Assembly: GCA_013146195.2 (NCBI GenBank)
Contig: CM028378.1
Span: forward strand, 35,366,739-35,430,738
Direction of reading: 5' to 3'
Origin: Codonopsis lanceolata
Taxonomy: Eukaryota > Streptophyta > Magnoliopsida > Asterales > Campanulaceae
Length of the DNA stretch: 64,000 bases
Shown: one piece after another, positions 10,793 through 24,796 of the stretch
How the letters are laid out: the number at the start of each line of letters is the position of its first letter
Position numbering within the stretch: position 1 is the stretch's first letter
The notes under the pieces: model-generated
What the model was told of the DNA's origin: nothing
What the model saw: the letters and a program-made list of their open reading frames with translations, nothing else
The model's database searches: none
Made by a program: the position numbers and the translations under genes

Positions 10793-12142
10793 ATGTTGCT
10801 TGTGCCTGGTTGGATACTACTAGTAATCACTCTAGTGAATATCATTGTGTACAAACTACGGAAACTCCAGGAAGAAAATTTTCACGAGCAAAACAAACCT
10901 TTGCCACAGCCATCTGATCCGTTTTGCCGCCGCTTTTCGCTTGCTGAGATCCACTCGGCTACCCGCTATTTTGATGAAGAATTTGTGATTGGCAAGGGGG
11001 GATTTGGAAAAGTGTACAAAGGGGCTATTGACCATGGTGCAAGTACTGTTGCTATCAAGAGATTGGATCATGCCAAGTCCAAACAAGGTTCCACAGAGTT
11101 CTGGACGGAGATTAAAATGCTTTCAAAGTTTCGGCACAGCCACCTAGTGTCTCTTATAGGTTACTGCAGCGAGGAAGATGAGATGATCCTCGTTTATGAG
11201 TACATGCCACATGGATCCCTAAGTGATCATCTTCACAAAGTAGGTAGTCCTCTAACTTGGGAGCAGCGCCTCAAGATATGTATTGGCGCTGCTCGAGGAT
11301 TGGACTATCTTCATACTGGTACTGGCATCCATGATAGGGTCATACATCGCGATGTCAAGAGTTCGAACATTCTATTGGACAATGATTTGGAAGCTAGGAT
11401 TTCGGACTTTGGACTGTCCAAGGTTGGCCCAGCAAATCAGTTATGTACTCATGTTAGCACCCTCCACATCAAAGGCACATCTGGCTACATGGATCCAGAT
11501 TATGTGTCGACTTGGACATTTACAAGGAAATCTGATGTGTGGTGGTATTGTTTGAAATGATATGTGGAAGAATGGCAGTGGATTTAAGTCTTGAAGAGGA
11601 CCAATGGAGTCTAGCTGTATGGGCACAACACTGCGTTAAAAAAGGGACATTAGATCAGATCATTGACCCTAGGTTGAGGGGACAAATCCTGACAGATTGT
11701 TTGACAGAATTCGGACAAGTAGCTGGACAGTGCGTACATAAAAATCCTAGAAAACGTCCTACGATGGCTGAGGTTGTGGCCAGACTTGAGTATTCATTGA
11801 CATTGCAAGAGAGAACGGATATTTCAGTGGTTGAGAGAGAACTTGGTCTTATAGCTTGGGCAGTTGAGAAGGAAGAGACTTACAATTGTTTTAGAGGTGA
11901 GGAGGAAGAGATTGCTAGTAATGGTAGGGCTTCTGATGACCAAGGGAAAGCGGAGTTTCCAACCGATCAGGAAAGTACCCCTAGTAGTTGGTGGAAAGGC
12001 AGGAAACAAATTGACAGTATTGCACCTCAGGCTGATGCTATGGCTGGACGGTCTCGTTTAAAGCATACAGGCATAATGACATTTACAAGGAAGCTAAGGA
12101 TTTGGAGGAGCTACTTTGGTGTCAAAGATCGAGAGTATGAAC
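10793..12142 (+). pseudogene. Unit A kinase 1: CrRLK1L/FERONIA-type kinase, frameshifted
   Basis: The ATG at 10793 follows GTGCTAGAAACC, which is shared with unit B (unit C differs by one base). The protein opens with one hydrophobic segment (about residues 6-20) and no signal peptide, then a CrRLK1L-type kinase domain: loop GKGGFG, VAIK lysine, HRD, DFG, and the family signatures IGAARGLDYLHTG and SDFGLSK. Relative to unit C, 10 bp are missing near 11538-11541 (subdomain IX), so the first frame stops at 11558-11560. The remaining kinase lobe stays open in another frame from about 11539 to a stop at 12151-12153. I end the exon at a strong C|GTAAGA donor. A truncated membrane-anchored kinase fragment could still be made, but no normal full kinase. 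Confidence 0.85.
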
Positions 12143-12423
12143 GTAAGAACTAACGTGTATATTTATGACGAATAATGTTACATCAACAAAAAATATCTAC
12201 AGAATTCATCAATATCATGGTTAGGGTGTTGTACACTCGTCAAGCTCAGTACACCACCTTAAAGCATGATGTAGATAGAATTTGTGAACATTTTTTGTTG
12301 ATGTACTTGTTTCCATTTAAGTTATTGTCCTGTATCAATTCAGATTATGACTTAACATCAAGATTGGCACATTAACTGAACAATTTTTGTTCGTTTGTTT
12401 GCTATGTTTGGATCCTTGAACAG

Positions 12424-14585
<2,162 letters not shown>

Positions 14586-15022
14586 ATAACTATACTATGG
14601 GGGAGCATTATTCGATGGATGATTCTGCAATGGGAAAAGTGATATAGCTGGTCTCTCTCAATCAACTAAATCTGGGAGCACTTCATATGCAGGGATCTCA
14701 GAAAACACGCATACTCGTCCTGCCACTAAAGAAACTGAAGGATCTAATGATAATGCCTTGGAATTTGTCAGTGGAAGTGGCGGTGCATCAAGAAATTAAA
14801 TATAGAAACTTTCAGCTACTTGGACCAAATTAGTACTTACTGTTGCCTTTTGGGAATTCTTTTGAGTGTTGTTGTATGCTAAGCTAATTGATAAACTTAT
14901 TACTGTTGCCTTTTGGGTATTCTTTTCGAGTTTGTGTGGAGCTAAAATTAAACCAAACATTTGTATGAAAGCTATCTCTAATAATGGGGCAACTCCTTAG
15001 CTATAAGTCACCTTAACAAAAT

Positions 15023-15057
<35 letters not shown>

Positions 15058-15217
15058 ACATTCATTGGTTGAGTGTCCCTCGTGATCGAGGCAAAAAATA
15101 TTCTTCCACTAGTCCTTGGACTTTGATTTGTCCCCCTTGTCTTGACATGGAGTAAATATACACGAAATGGTTCTCGGCTGACTTTAATCTTATGGCCACC
15201 TTCCCCGAAGTTGAAAC
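14586..15217 (+). other. Unit A 3' flank, truncated
   Basis: Continues the C-terminal coding homology seen in unit B (for example THTRPATKETEGS) out of frame, then untranslated sequence shared with units B and C, with a CT repeat near 15025-15056. Homology to unit C (50995-51030, GTTGAAACA) ends abruptly at 15216-15217, where the retroelement LTR begins. Confidence 0.6.
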
Positions 15218-15630
15218 AGTAATATCCTGATTTTGATAATATTATATATTTTTTATTTTAAATGTAATTGGGAAAAATTAGTTTTGTTATTTTGGACCGA
15301 TATTTATGGTTTGACCAAATTTGAAAGAAATTAATATTTGGGCATATAGTGAATCAGCAGTAAACCCACTTAATTTTAGTACACATTTGAGTTATTTATT
15401 GGAATAATTACAAGCCGGTACATTTTATAAAACATGTTTTCAAATAAATCCAGCTATTTTTTAAACATATCTTTTAGATACAATTTTAGAGCAAAAGTAC
15501 GTCACTACTCTTTAATAAAAAATTCGGTCACCAAATAAGAGATTCAGACTCATCAGAGTACATGTGGCACTCATTTTCTCTCTTTCTCTCTCTTTCTCTC
15601 TCTTTCTCTCTCTCATTCAGGTGCGTAATC

Positions 15631-15777
15631 AGTTTCTCGGCGGCAATGAGGACGTCGACAACAGCTAAGATTTGATCGGAGCCGTCGAGAAGGAGCTCGG
15701 TTTCTTGAGCCAAGACGGCGAAATCGCTACAGCTGTTGAGATCTCTGCCTTGGAGAAGCTTCTCGGCGATTTCAAGA
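15631..15777 (-). pseudogene. J-domain protein fragment, copy 1
   Basis: On the minus strand it encodes AEKLLQGRDL, DFAVLAQETELLLDGSDQI and LAVVDVLIAAEK, the helical N-terminus typical of a family of plant DnaJ proteins, just before the J domain. CT-rich sequence borders it. Nothing beyond this exon fragment is present, so it is a captured piece and not a gene. Confidence 0.75.
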
Positions 15778-15866
15778 AACCGTTGAGATCTCTTTCTCTC
15801 TCTCTCATTCAGGTGCGTTTCAATCTTATCTCCGTTGTTGAATTAATCAATCTGTTTTTTGTGCAG

Positions 15867-16080
15867 GCGTTCCAGTTGGAGGACGGCGAACCAATCGGGT
15901 TGGTTGTTGATTCGTTTCTCGACGGCGATGAGGACGTCGACAACGGCTAAGATCTGGTCGGAACCGTCGAGAAGGAGCTCAGTTTCTTGAGCCAAGACGG
16001 CGAAATCGCGACAGCCGTTGAGATCTCTGCCTTGGAGAAGCTTCTCGGCGATTTCGAGCAGGCGTTCGGCTTCGGCTGGG
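15867..16080 (-). pseudogene. J-domain protein fragment, copy 2
   Basis: A second, longer copy of the same N-terminal segment. It keeps NGCRDFAVLAQETE and continues through VEKRINNQPDWFAVLQLER, which reaches the first helix of the J domain. The HPD motif and the rest are absent. It differs from copy 1 at scattered bases, so it is an internal duplication or a second capture. Confidence 0.8.
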
Positions 16081-16489
16081 TGTATACGTTTAGTGCGAGT
16101 GGGTCAGGGTTCCTCCTATGGTTTTGGGGTCAAGCTAGGTCTTGTACGAGCGGAATATGCTGTTGATCATAATTCAGGGACTGGTGCAATTTTTTTTAGA
16201 TTTGGAGAGAGATTCTGAGACCGATCAAAGTTTTGATCTCTTGTGGCACATTCAACAATTTAGACTGAAGAAGGCATTCTTGGTGCTGGTAGAGCCTTTC
16301 TTTTTTTTTTTTTTTTGATTACGGCTATTTTGTATGTTGAAGCTCGTATTGTAGAGGAGTACAGGTGTATTAATCTATAAAATTCTTGTTTCTGGTAATT
16401 TATCGTCATTTTGAGGTGCATCTTTGTACTGTGAGAAAATCCAAGGTCATTTTGAGGTGCAGAAGGATGAGAGATACATAGAGTGGGCA

Positions 16490-16890
16490 GAGTAACTGGT
16501 CCATCACCTGATGCCAATTGTAGGCATCAGCATTTCACCTGATGCCAATTGTAGGCATCAACATTTCACCTGATGCCAAGATTATGTTTGATAGACATCA
16601 GCATTGCATCAGCATTTCACCTGATGCCAAGATTTGGCAGCAGCAACAATTGTAGGCATCAGCATTTCACCTGATGCCAAGATTTGGCATCAGCATTTTT
16701 GGCATCAGTAATATTTTTGGCATCAGCAACAATTGTAGGCATCAACATTTCACCTGATGCCAAGATTTGGCATCAGCATTTTTTGCATCAGCAATATTTT
16801 TGGCATCAGAGTCCTGATACCTGGAATTAATTATCCTGATGCCTGGAATTAATCATCCTGATGACAAGGCTTGGCATCAGAGTTTTCATT
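16490..16890. repeat. GGCATC/GATGCC inverted-repeat cluster
   Basis: Repeated CACCTGATGCCA and GGCATCAGCATTT segments, many forming TGATGCC...GGCATCA pairs, so the strand can fold into several overlapping hairpins. It lies inside the right half of the Pack-MULE. Confidence 0.8.
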
Positions 16891-17057
16891 AATGGCATTT
16901 TTGTCATTTGGCAAACAATTTGTAGTTTAATGAAATGTGCAAAAAATTAATGGTCCTAGATGAAAACATGTTTTCAAAATTGTACCCACTTGAAATTCCC
17001 CCTTATTTATTTGTGATTGGGCTTGAGCCCAATTGATGGTCAATTTGATAAATATAG

Positions 17058-18441
<1,384 letters not shown>

Positions 18442-18601
18442 ATAATAATTAAATCAAGTTATTACCATTAGTAATTACATTTATGGCATGTTAATTAAGG
18501 AATAGAGGGGGAGCGGCTGTTGGCTGCCGATCAGGAGAAACGGTGGGACGCTTCTTCAAGCCGCATTGAAGGGAAAGCTCAAAGGATGATTCATGGCAGG
18601 G

Positions 18602-18608
18602 TATAAAA
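18602..18608 (+). promoter_or_regulatory. TATA box of the LTR promoter
   Basis: TATAAAA in a GC-richer block downstream of the triplet array. A GAGAAAGAGAGAGAGG leader follows, and a possible 5' splice site GAG|GTAAGAG near 18755. Confidence 0.5.
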
Positions 18609-19202
18609 GAGTGGGTACTCCTATTGGGTTCAGGCACCAAGCTTAAACTAAGCAGAGAAAGAGAGAGAGGAGAGAATTTTCTAAGTCCTTGAAGTTAAGG
18701 GAAATCGACGGCACATCAGACCACCGAAAGGCGAGATCGCGAGTCCTTGATTGAGGTAAGAGATTTCTTTTTTTGATTATAATCTTGGTAGTGTGATCCT
18801 TTGGCGGAAATAAGCATGTTGGGTCTCTGTTTAGAACTGGGTTAATTTTTAGATGGGATGTAGGTGGGTTGTTGCCGTGAAAAACAAAGGGAGAAAAATA
18901 AAAAGAGAGTACAAAGGTTGTAGATTATAAAGGGAAGGGGAGTGTGCGTGTGTTATGGGAAAGGAAATAAAGGAAAGAAAGAATAATGAAGGAAGAAAAG
19001 AGAGAGAAGTGGAAGGAGTGGTCACTAGTCATTGTTAGTAAAAAAAAAAAGGGAACGAGGGGGCGTTTGATTGATGTGGCAGGAGGAGGGGGTAGGCTAG
19101 GTGGGGGTTGTGGGAAGCTTTGAGTAGTGTACTAATAGGTAGTCAAGTCAATCAAAAAAAAAGAAGGGGGGAGGGTTTGGGAGGGGCAGTTGTAGCCTAT
19201 AA

Positions 19203-19855
19203 GGCCATCTCCAACCATCAACCCCAAATTTGGTCAGGTTTTACCCCAAATTTGATCCATTTCAGCACCAAACATTATTTCAACTTCAACCCACAACCCC
19301 AAATTGAATATTCCTTAGCATATTCTATTTTTTTCTTTTAAGTTTATAAATGTTCTAATAATTTTAAATTTTAATATGTATATATTTTTTTAGTTTAAAT
19401 GTGAAATTAGTGTTCTATAATTAGTATAATAATAATTTATTTATTGGTAAACGAAATCTACAGATAATAGAAAAAAATGTTATAAATTATTGAATTAAAA
19501 ATGTTCAATAATTTAAAATACTTAATAATAGAAAAAAAAGTTATAAAATTATTGAATTAAAAATGTTATCTAATTTATATTATCTAGCATTAGGTATTTA
19601 TTAATTTTTAATACATTTAAATAAAAATATATAATATTATAAATAATTTTAACAATTATATAATTATTAAAAATTAATTTAATGGCATGAACCCACCAAC
19701 CCCAAATTTGGGGTAGAGCTACAGTGGTACCCCAAATTTGGGGTAGCACTGTAGAGATTTCCAAATTTGGTTTGGGTTTGGGGGCACGGTTGGAACATGA
19801 ATAGTATAGACCAAACCCCCAAATCAAGGATTTGGGGGCACGGTTGGAGATGGTC
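19203..19855. mobile_element. Tourist-like MITE
   Basis: Left end GGCCATCTCCAACCATCAAC and right end, reversed, GACCATCTCCAACCGTGCCC, with internal CCAAATTTGGGG repeats on both arms. Flanked by TAA (19200-19202, 19856-19858), the PIF/Harbinger duplication. It lies inside the retroelement LTR. Confidence 0.8.
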
Positions 19856-21164
19856 TAAGGAAAAAAAAAGGGGGGGGGGGCGGAATTTGGGGTTAAGTTA
19901 ATTTGGTGGTAGGAGTGTGGTTTTGGGTATTATTTTGATCCCTTATCAAGTTAGTTTTTAAATTGAAGTAAATAAATAAGATTAAATTAAATAAAACAAA
20001 ATTATAAAATAAAATTAGTTTAATTATTTAGGTGCAGGTAAAATGTTGTTTAAAATAATTTAGTGTCTTTTTTGTATTTGTTGTTAGATTTGGGCCAGTA
20101 CGAGCATCGGTGCCTTACACGTACAAGTTTTTGTCCACCATTTTTTTGTAAGGGATTATACTTCTTTAAAGTTATTTGATAATCATATTTTATTCGGTAG
20201 GTTTCCATTATAACTTTATTGGCTTAACACTTTTTTTTGTAAACCCATGTTCGGCGTTCGCCGATATTAGCTTTGAACTCCGTCGAACCTATTTTATTAA
20301 TAATCCGAATTTTGAAACTTTTGTAACCCATGTTTGACTTTTTTTTGAAATATCAATCCGTTGGGAAAAATTAAGTACATATTTTTTGGATGTTTGACTT
20401 TATTTGGAACTCCTCCGTGATCACCAAGTAAAATAAATTGTTACGTGGAATATGTAACGTTTGTGAAACAAAGAAATTATTTGACACCACTAGACATGTG
20501 GTGAGGTTATCCGGATATACCTTCAGACCCGTTGCGGGTTTAGGCCCGTTGGGGCAGTTAGTCAGGTCGAATTGACCACTTAAGTGATCATGGAATCTGC
20601 GGGTGTTCTTTGTTTACAACTGGAATGGGACGGTTGGCGACAATTAAATATCTTGTATTTGTTTTGAGCTTTATCTTTCATTTGGAATTCCTAATTAGCA
20701 TTGTATTCGATTTTATTATTTCTATATCCGATAAATGCAGTTATTGATCTTGTTAAATTTATTTGACCTTTGGCGAAATATAATTTTTTTGTGGTCAACT
20801 CCTCCTTAGAAACCGGAGGGGATATATATGAACTTGCTGGGCATTGTTCGCTCACCCTTTTTTCTATTTTCTTCAGGTCGTAAGTAAATTTGAAATTCTT
20901 TTGGGATCAGGTGGACCATTTGAAGGGTGGCTCGGACAAGATTAATTTTCTTAGATTTGGTAGTTGTTTTTCTTAAGGAATAAACATTTGTTTGAGATTT
21001 ATGGTGTCTATTATATTTTGGAATTTGTACTAGACCGTTATGTATTTTGAATAGGAAAATTTGAATGTTTTATTATGGATATTTTGTGGGTTAGTATTTA
21101 GAAATGGTGACGTGGCCAAACTGTGGGACCGCGGTGTCGGTACCGAGTTTGGGGCGTTACAGAG

Positions 21165-21176
21165 TGGTATCAGAAC
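21165..21176 (+). other. Primer-binding site (tRNA-Met type)
   Basis: TGGTATCAGAAC, one base from the TGGTATCAGAGC of initiator tRNA-Met elements, 3 nt after the LTR end. Confidence 0.8.
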
Positions 21177-21303
21177 TTAGGTTAAGATCCTGAGGGTTAT
21201 AGGTTCTAAGAGTTATGAAAGCAATAATGAGATGGTAGATATAAGCATATTATCAAAATTTGGGTTCTTTTAAGAACTAATACATCGGTGGTTATGTGTA
21301 GGA

Positions 21304-21886
21304 ATGGCACGAACCCGTCAGACAGCGAGGAAAACCTGTACTAACCAGTCTCTCTCTGTTCCTAGGGGGTTGTTTAATTATGTACGTGCGAAGTTGTACT
21401 GTTCCCGTCGTGCCTTCCAAAAGATGAAGGATGCAAAGGATGAGCTTGCGGTTCACTTACGTGCCCACATGCAAATCAACCAGGGATGTTAGGAACGTAC
21501 TTGATTTAGTGCGCGCGAGCCTAAACCAAACCATTAATGAAGCTGACAAGTAAGCGCAGCTTAGTGGTAAGACGCTTCATCCACACCTAATAGGTCGTGG
21601 GTTTGAGTCACCAAGGGGGTAAGTGGGGAACCACTACTGATCCTCTATTTAATTAGAAAGAAAAAAAAAAGAAAAAAAAACCATTAATGAAGCTCCCGAA
21701 GACGGGTTGGGGTCTTTTCTGAACCCCATACAAGTTGACTCGGAGGATGACGGGGCGGATGAGGAAACAGAAGAGAGCACATCGGAGGGCTCCAAGTCCG
21801 AAGGCTCCGAGTCCGAGGACTCCGAGTCTGGCGAGGAAGTGGGGGCGATAGCCGAGAGGGCACACACTAATGGTTGGATAGAGTGA
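21304..21886 (+). pseudogene. Retroelement ORF with H3-tail-like start and acidic C-terminus
   Basis: First ORF after the primer-binding site. It starts MARTRQTARK, nine of ten residues like the histone H3 N-terminus, then a basic stretch and a helical segment. A one-base insertion near 21483-21487 causes a stop at 21490-21492. The following frame stays open, is interrupted by a SINE (21545-21677), and resumes as a Ser/Glu/Asp-rich tail (SEGSKSEGSESEDSES) ending with TGA at 21884-21886. Undamaged length would be roughly 145 residues. Position suggests a gag-like or accessory protein; no zinc knuckle or known gag motif is visible, so function is unknown. Confidence 0.6.
21545..21677 (+). mobile_element. 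SINE inserted in the retroelement ORF
   Basis: Box A-like GCAGCTTAGTGG (21556-21567) and box B-like GGTTTGAGTCA (21600-21610), then an A-rich tail. A 17-bp perfect duplication, AAACCATTAATGAAGCT, lies at 21528-21544 and 21678-21694. Confidence 0.9.
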
Positions 21887-22401
21887 CTCGTTGATAATCA
21901 TTTTCTTTTGTGTGTAAGGACGTTATCAACTCTTTTTGTTGTGGGTTAAAGTCCCATGTTTTCGAACTTTTTTTTGGATATGTATGCAATATCAATATTC
22001 TTATACATCTTCTTAGTTGGGTCATACTGCCACCTACACAATTTTATCTTCTTACCCACTTAAAAATTTATCTTCTTATTGTATAATCTTCTTACACAAA
22101 AAATATTAAATTTAACACCAATCCACATAAATACAACCCCTCCCCCCCCCCCACACACACACCAAGACTAGCCGCTCCCCTCTCTCTCCTATTTGGCAAA
22201 ATAGGAAGATGAACGATGGGAAAAATTTGGCAACTTCCTAATAGGAAATTGGTTAAAATTAAACAATGGTGTTGCTCTTAAAGTAGCTCCAGCAGAGAGA
22301 GAGAGAGAGAGAGAAAGAGAGCTTCCATAATTCTCTGCAAGTTTGTTTCTCTGCTGCTCATAGCTCATAGCTGTGGAGCGAAGTCCACGGTGCTAGAAAC
22401 C
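21887..22401 (+). other. Spacer and unit B leader
   Basis: No ORF of interest. There is a C/CA-rich tract near 22138-22165. Homology to the kinase module starts near 22275 with AAAGTAGCTCCAGCAGAGAG and a GA-rich leader. Confidence 0.5.
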
Positions 22402-23585
22402 ATGTTGCAACTTCAGGAAGAAAACTTTCCCGAGCATAACACACCTTTGCAACAGCCATCCGTTTCTTTTTGCCGCCGCTTTTTGCTTTCTGAGATCTAC
22501 TCTGCTACCCGCTATTTTCATGAAGAATTTGTCATCGGCAAGGGGGGATTCGGAAAAGTGTACAGATTGACCATGGTGCAAGTACTGTTGCTATCAAGAG
22601 ATTGGATCATGCCAAGTCCAAACAAGGTGCCACAGAGTTCTGGACGGAGATTAAAATGCTTTCAAAGTTTCAGCACAGCCACCTAGTGTCTCTTATAGGT
22701 TACTGCAGCGAGGGAGATGAGATGATCCTCGTTTATGAGTACATGCCCCATGGATCCCTAAGTGATCACCTGCACAAAGTAGGTACTCCTCTAACTTGGG
22801 AGCAGCGCCTCAAGATATGTATTGGTGCTGCTCGAGGATTGGACTATCTTCATACTGGTACTAGCATCCAAGATAGGGTCATACATGGCGACGTCAAGAG
22901 TTCGAACATTCTATTGGACAATGATTTGGAAGCTAGGATTTCGGACTTTGGACTGTCCAAGGTTGGCCCAGCAAATCAGTTATGTACTCATGTTAGCACC
23001 CTCCACATCAAAGGCACATCTGGCTACATGGATCCAGATTATTTGTTGGCTTGGAAATTGACAAGGAAATCTGATGTGTACGCTTTCGGGGTGGTATTGT
23101 TTGAAATTATATGTGGAAGAATGGCAGTGGATTTAAGTCTTGAAGAGGACCAATGGGGTCTAGCTGGATGGGCACAACACTGCTTCAAAAAAGGGACATT
23201 AGATTAGATCAGATCATTGACCCTAGGTTGAGGGGACAAATCCTGACAGATTGTTTGACAGAATTCAGACAAGTAGCAGGACAGTGCGTACATAAAAATC
23301 CTAGAAAACGTCCTACGATGGCTGAGGTTGTGGCCAGACTTGAGTATTCATTGACATTGCAAGAGAGAACGGATATTTCAGTGGTCGAGAGAGAACTTGG
23401 ACATATAGCTTGGGCAGTTGAGAAGGAAGTGACTTACAATTGTTTTAGAGGCGAGGAGGAAGAGATTGACAGTATTGCACCTCAGGTTGATGCTATGGCT
23501 GGACGGTCTCGTTTAAAGCATACAGGCTTGACATTTACAAGGAAGCTAAGGTGGTTAGGATTTGGCAAGGCTAAAATGACTTCTG
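22402..23585 (+). pseudogene. Unit B kinase 1: CrRLK1L-type kinase, two frameshifts
   Basis: Starts MLQLQEENF, without the membrane segment of unit A. Against unit C, 7 bp are missing at about 22564-22567 (between the Gly loop and the VAIK lysine), and a 5-bp TAGAT duplication at about 23202-23212 creates a stop. The catalytic loop reads VIHGDVK, so the HRD arginine is also lost. The exon is closed at TTCTG|GTAAA, the position matching unit C. This copy cannot make a working kinase 1. Confidence 0.88.
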
Positions 23586-23819
23586 GTAAATCCAAATCCT
23601 TATTCTCTACGTGCACACAAACTCATCAACAAGAGAAGATTTGCAGCATCTATATCCTTATCTCCCTTAATCATCTCTTTAATGAAACAGAGCATGATGT
23701 ATTAGCTTCCATTTAAGTCAGTGTCCTGTATCAATTCAGATTATGACTTAACGTCAAGATTGGCACATTAACTGAACTATTTTTGTTCGTTTATTTGCTA
23801 TGTTTGGATCCTTGAACAG

Positions 23820-24749
23820 AGTTAAACGCAGAATTACCTGGATATTTTAACTTCCAACAAATAAAAGTTGCAACACAGAATTTCAGCATCGACAACAAGC
23901 TCGGCGAAGGAGGATATGAATCAGTTTACAAGGTGCTTCTCTCTCTCCAGCTCCTATAGCTTTCGCTTGTGCTTCGGCACTGATTTATCTGGTTTTTGGT
24001 TAATAACAACTGTTCACCGTATTAATTTCTTGGAAAGAGCAATTTTCCCAATTCCACCGCTTCATGCACTTTGGGATTATCTTCATCCCAGCTTCAGGAG
24101 GTCTTAGTGTTGTAACTTTTCACATAATTACTAATATATTATTTTTTGCCGATAAAAAATACAAAACTAAAAACATACTCAATAAACATTTTCACTTGAA
24201 TGCAGGGCATACTATCAGATGGCAAAGCAATAGCTGTTAAACAATTTTCAGGAAAATCAAGGCAAGGAATTCGCGAGTTTGTGAATGAAATTGGTACCGT
24301 TTCTGCCTTGCAACACCCAAATCTTGTAAAGCTATTGGGATTTTGTCCAGAAGATGGTCAACGCCTACTTATCTATGAGTACATGGAAAATAATTCCCTT
24401 CAACATGCTTTATTTGGTAAATCTGATAAGTTTTCTTTGTGAATCCTTTATCAAGTTTTTTTAGCGTAGTACATTGAAATTACATAAATTGGGTGGTGTA
24501 GGTTCAGAAGAACTCAAGCCCAGACTAAATTGGGCAACAAGGGTACAAATTTGTCGTGGTATTGCAAAAGGTCTGGCTTTTCTCCATGAAGAATCTGAGC
24601 TGAAAGTCATTCATAGAGATATTAAGCTGACAAACATTCTTCTGGACAAGGATCTCACAGCAAAGATATCTGATTTTGGATTCGCTAAGCTTTATGAAGG
24701 AGAGGACTCTCATATCGTCACTCGGATAGTAGGAACCACGTAATGAATG

Positions 24750-24796
<47 letters not shown>

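Larger units (their letters stand above)
15401..17002. mobile_element. Pack-MULE carrying J-protein gene fragments
   Basis: A perfect 9-bp duplication TTATTTATT (15392-15400, 17003-17011) flanks it. The left end (GGAATAATTACAAGCC...) and the reverse complement of the right end (GGGGGAATTTCAAG...) form inverted repeats of about 80 bp sharing AAAACATGTTTTCA. The interior holds two antisense copies of a plant J-domain protein N-terminal exon and a GGCATC/GATGCC repeat cluster. There is no transposase, so it moved non-autonomously. Gene capture by Mutator-like elements is the defining Pack-MULE trait. Confidence 0.85.

Noticed and set aside
16490..16890. CRISPR-like array
   Set aside because: Repeats are short, in both orientations and unevenly spaced, in a plant transposon.
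21304..21400. Histone H3 gene
   Set aside because: Only the first ten codons resemble H3; the histone fold is absent and the ORF follows a retroelement primer site.
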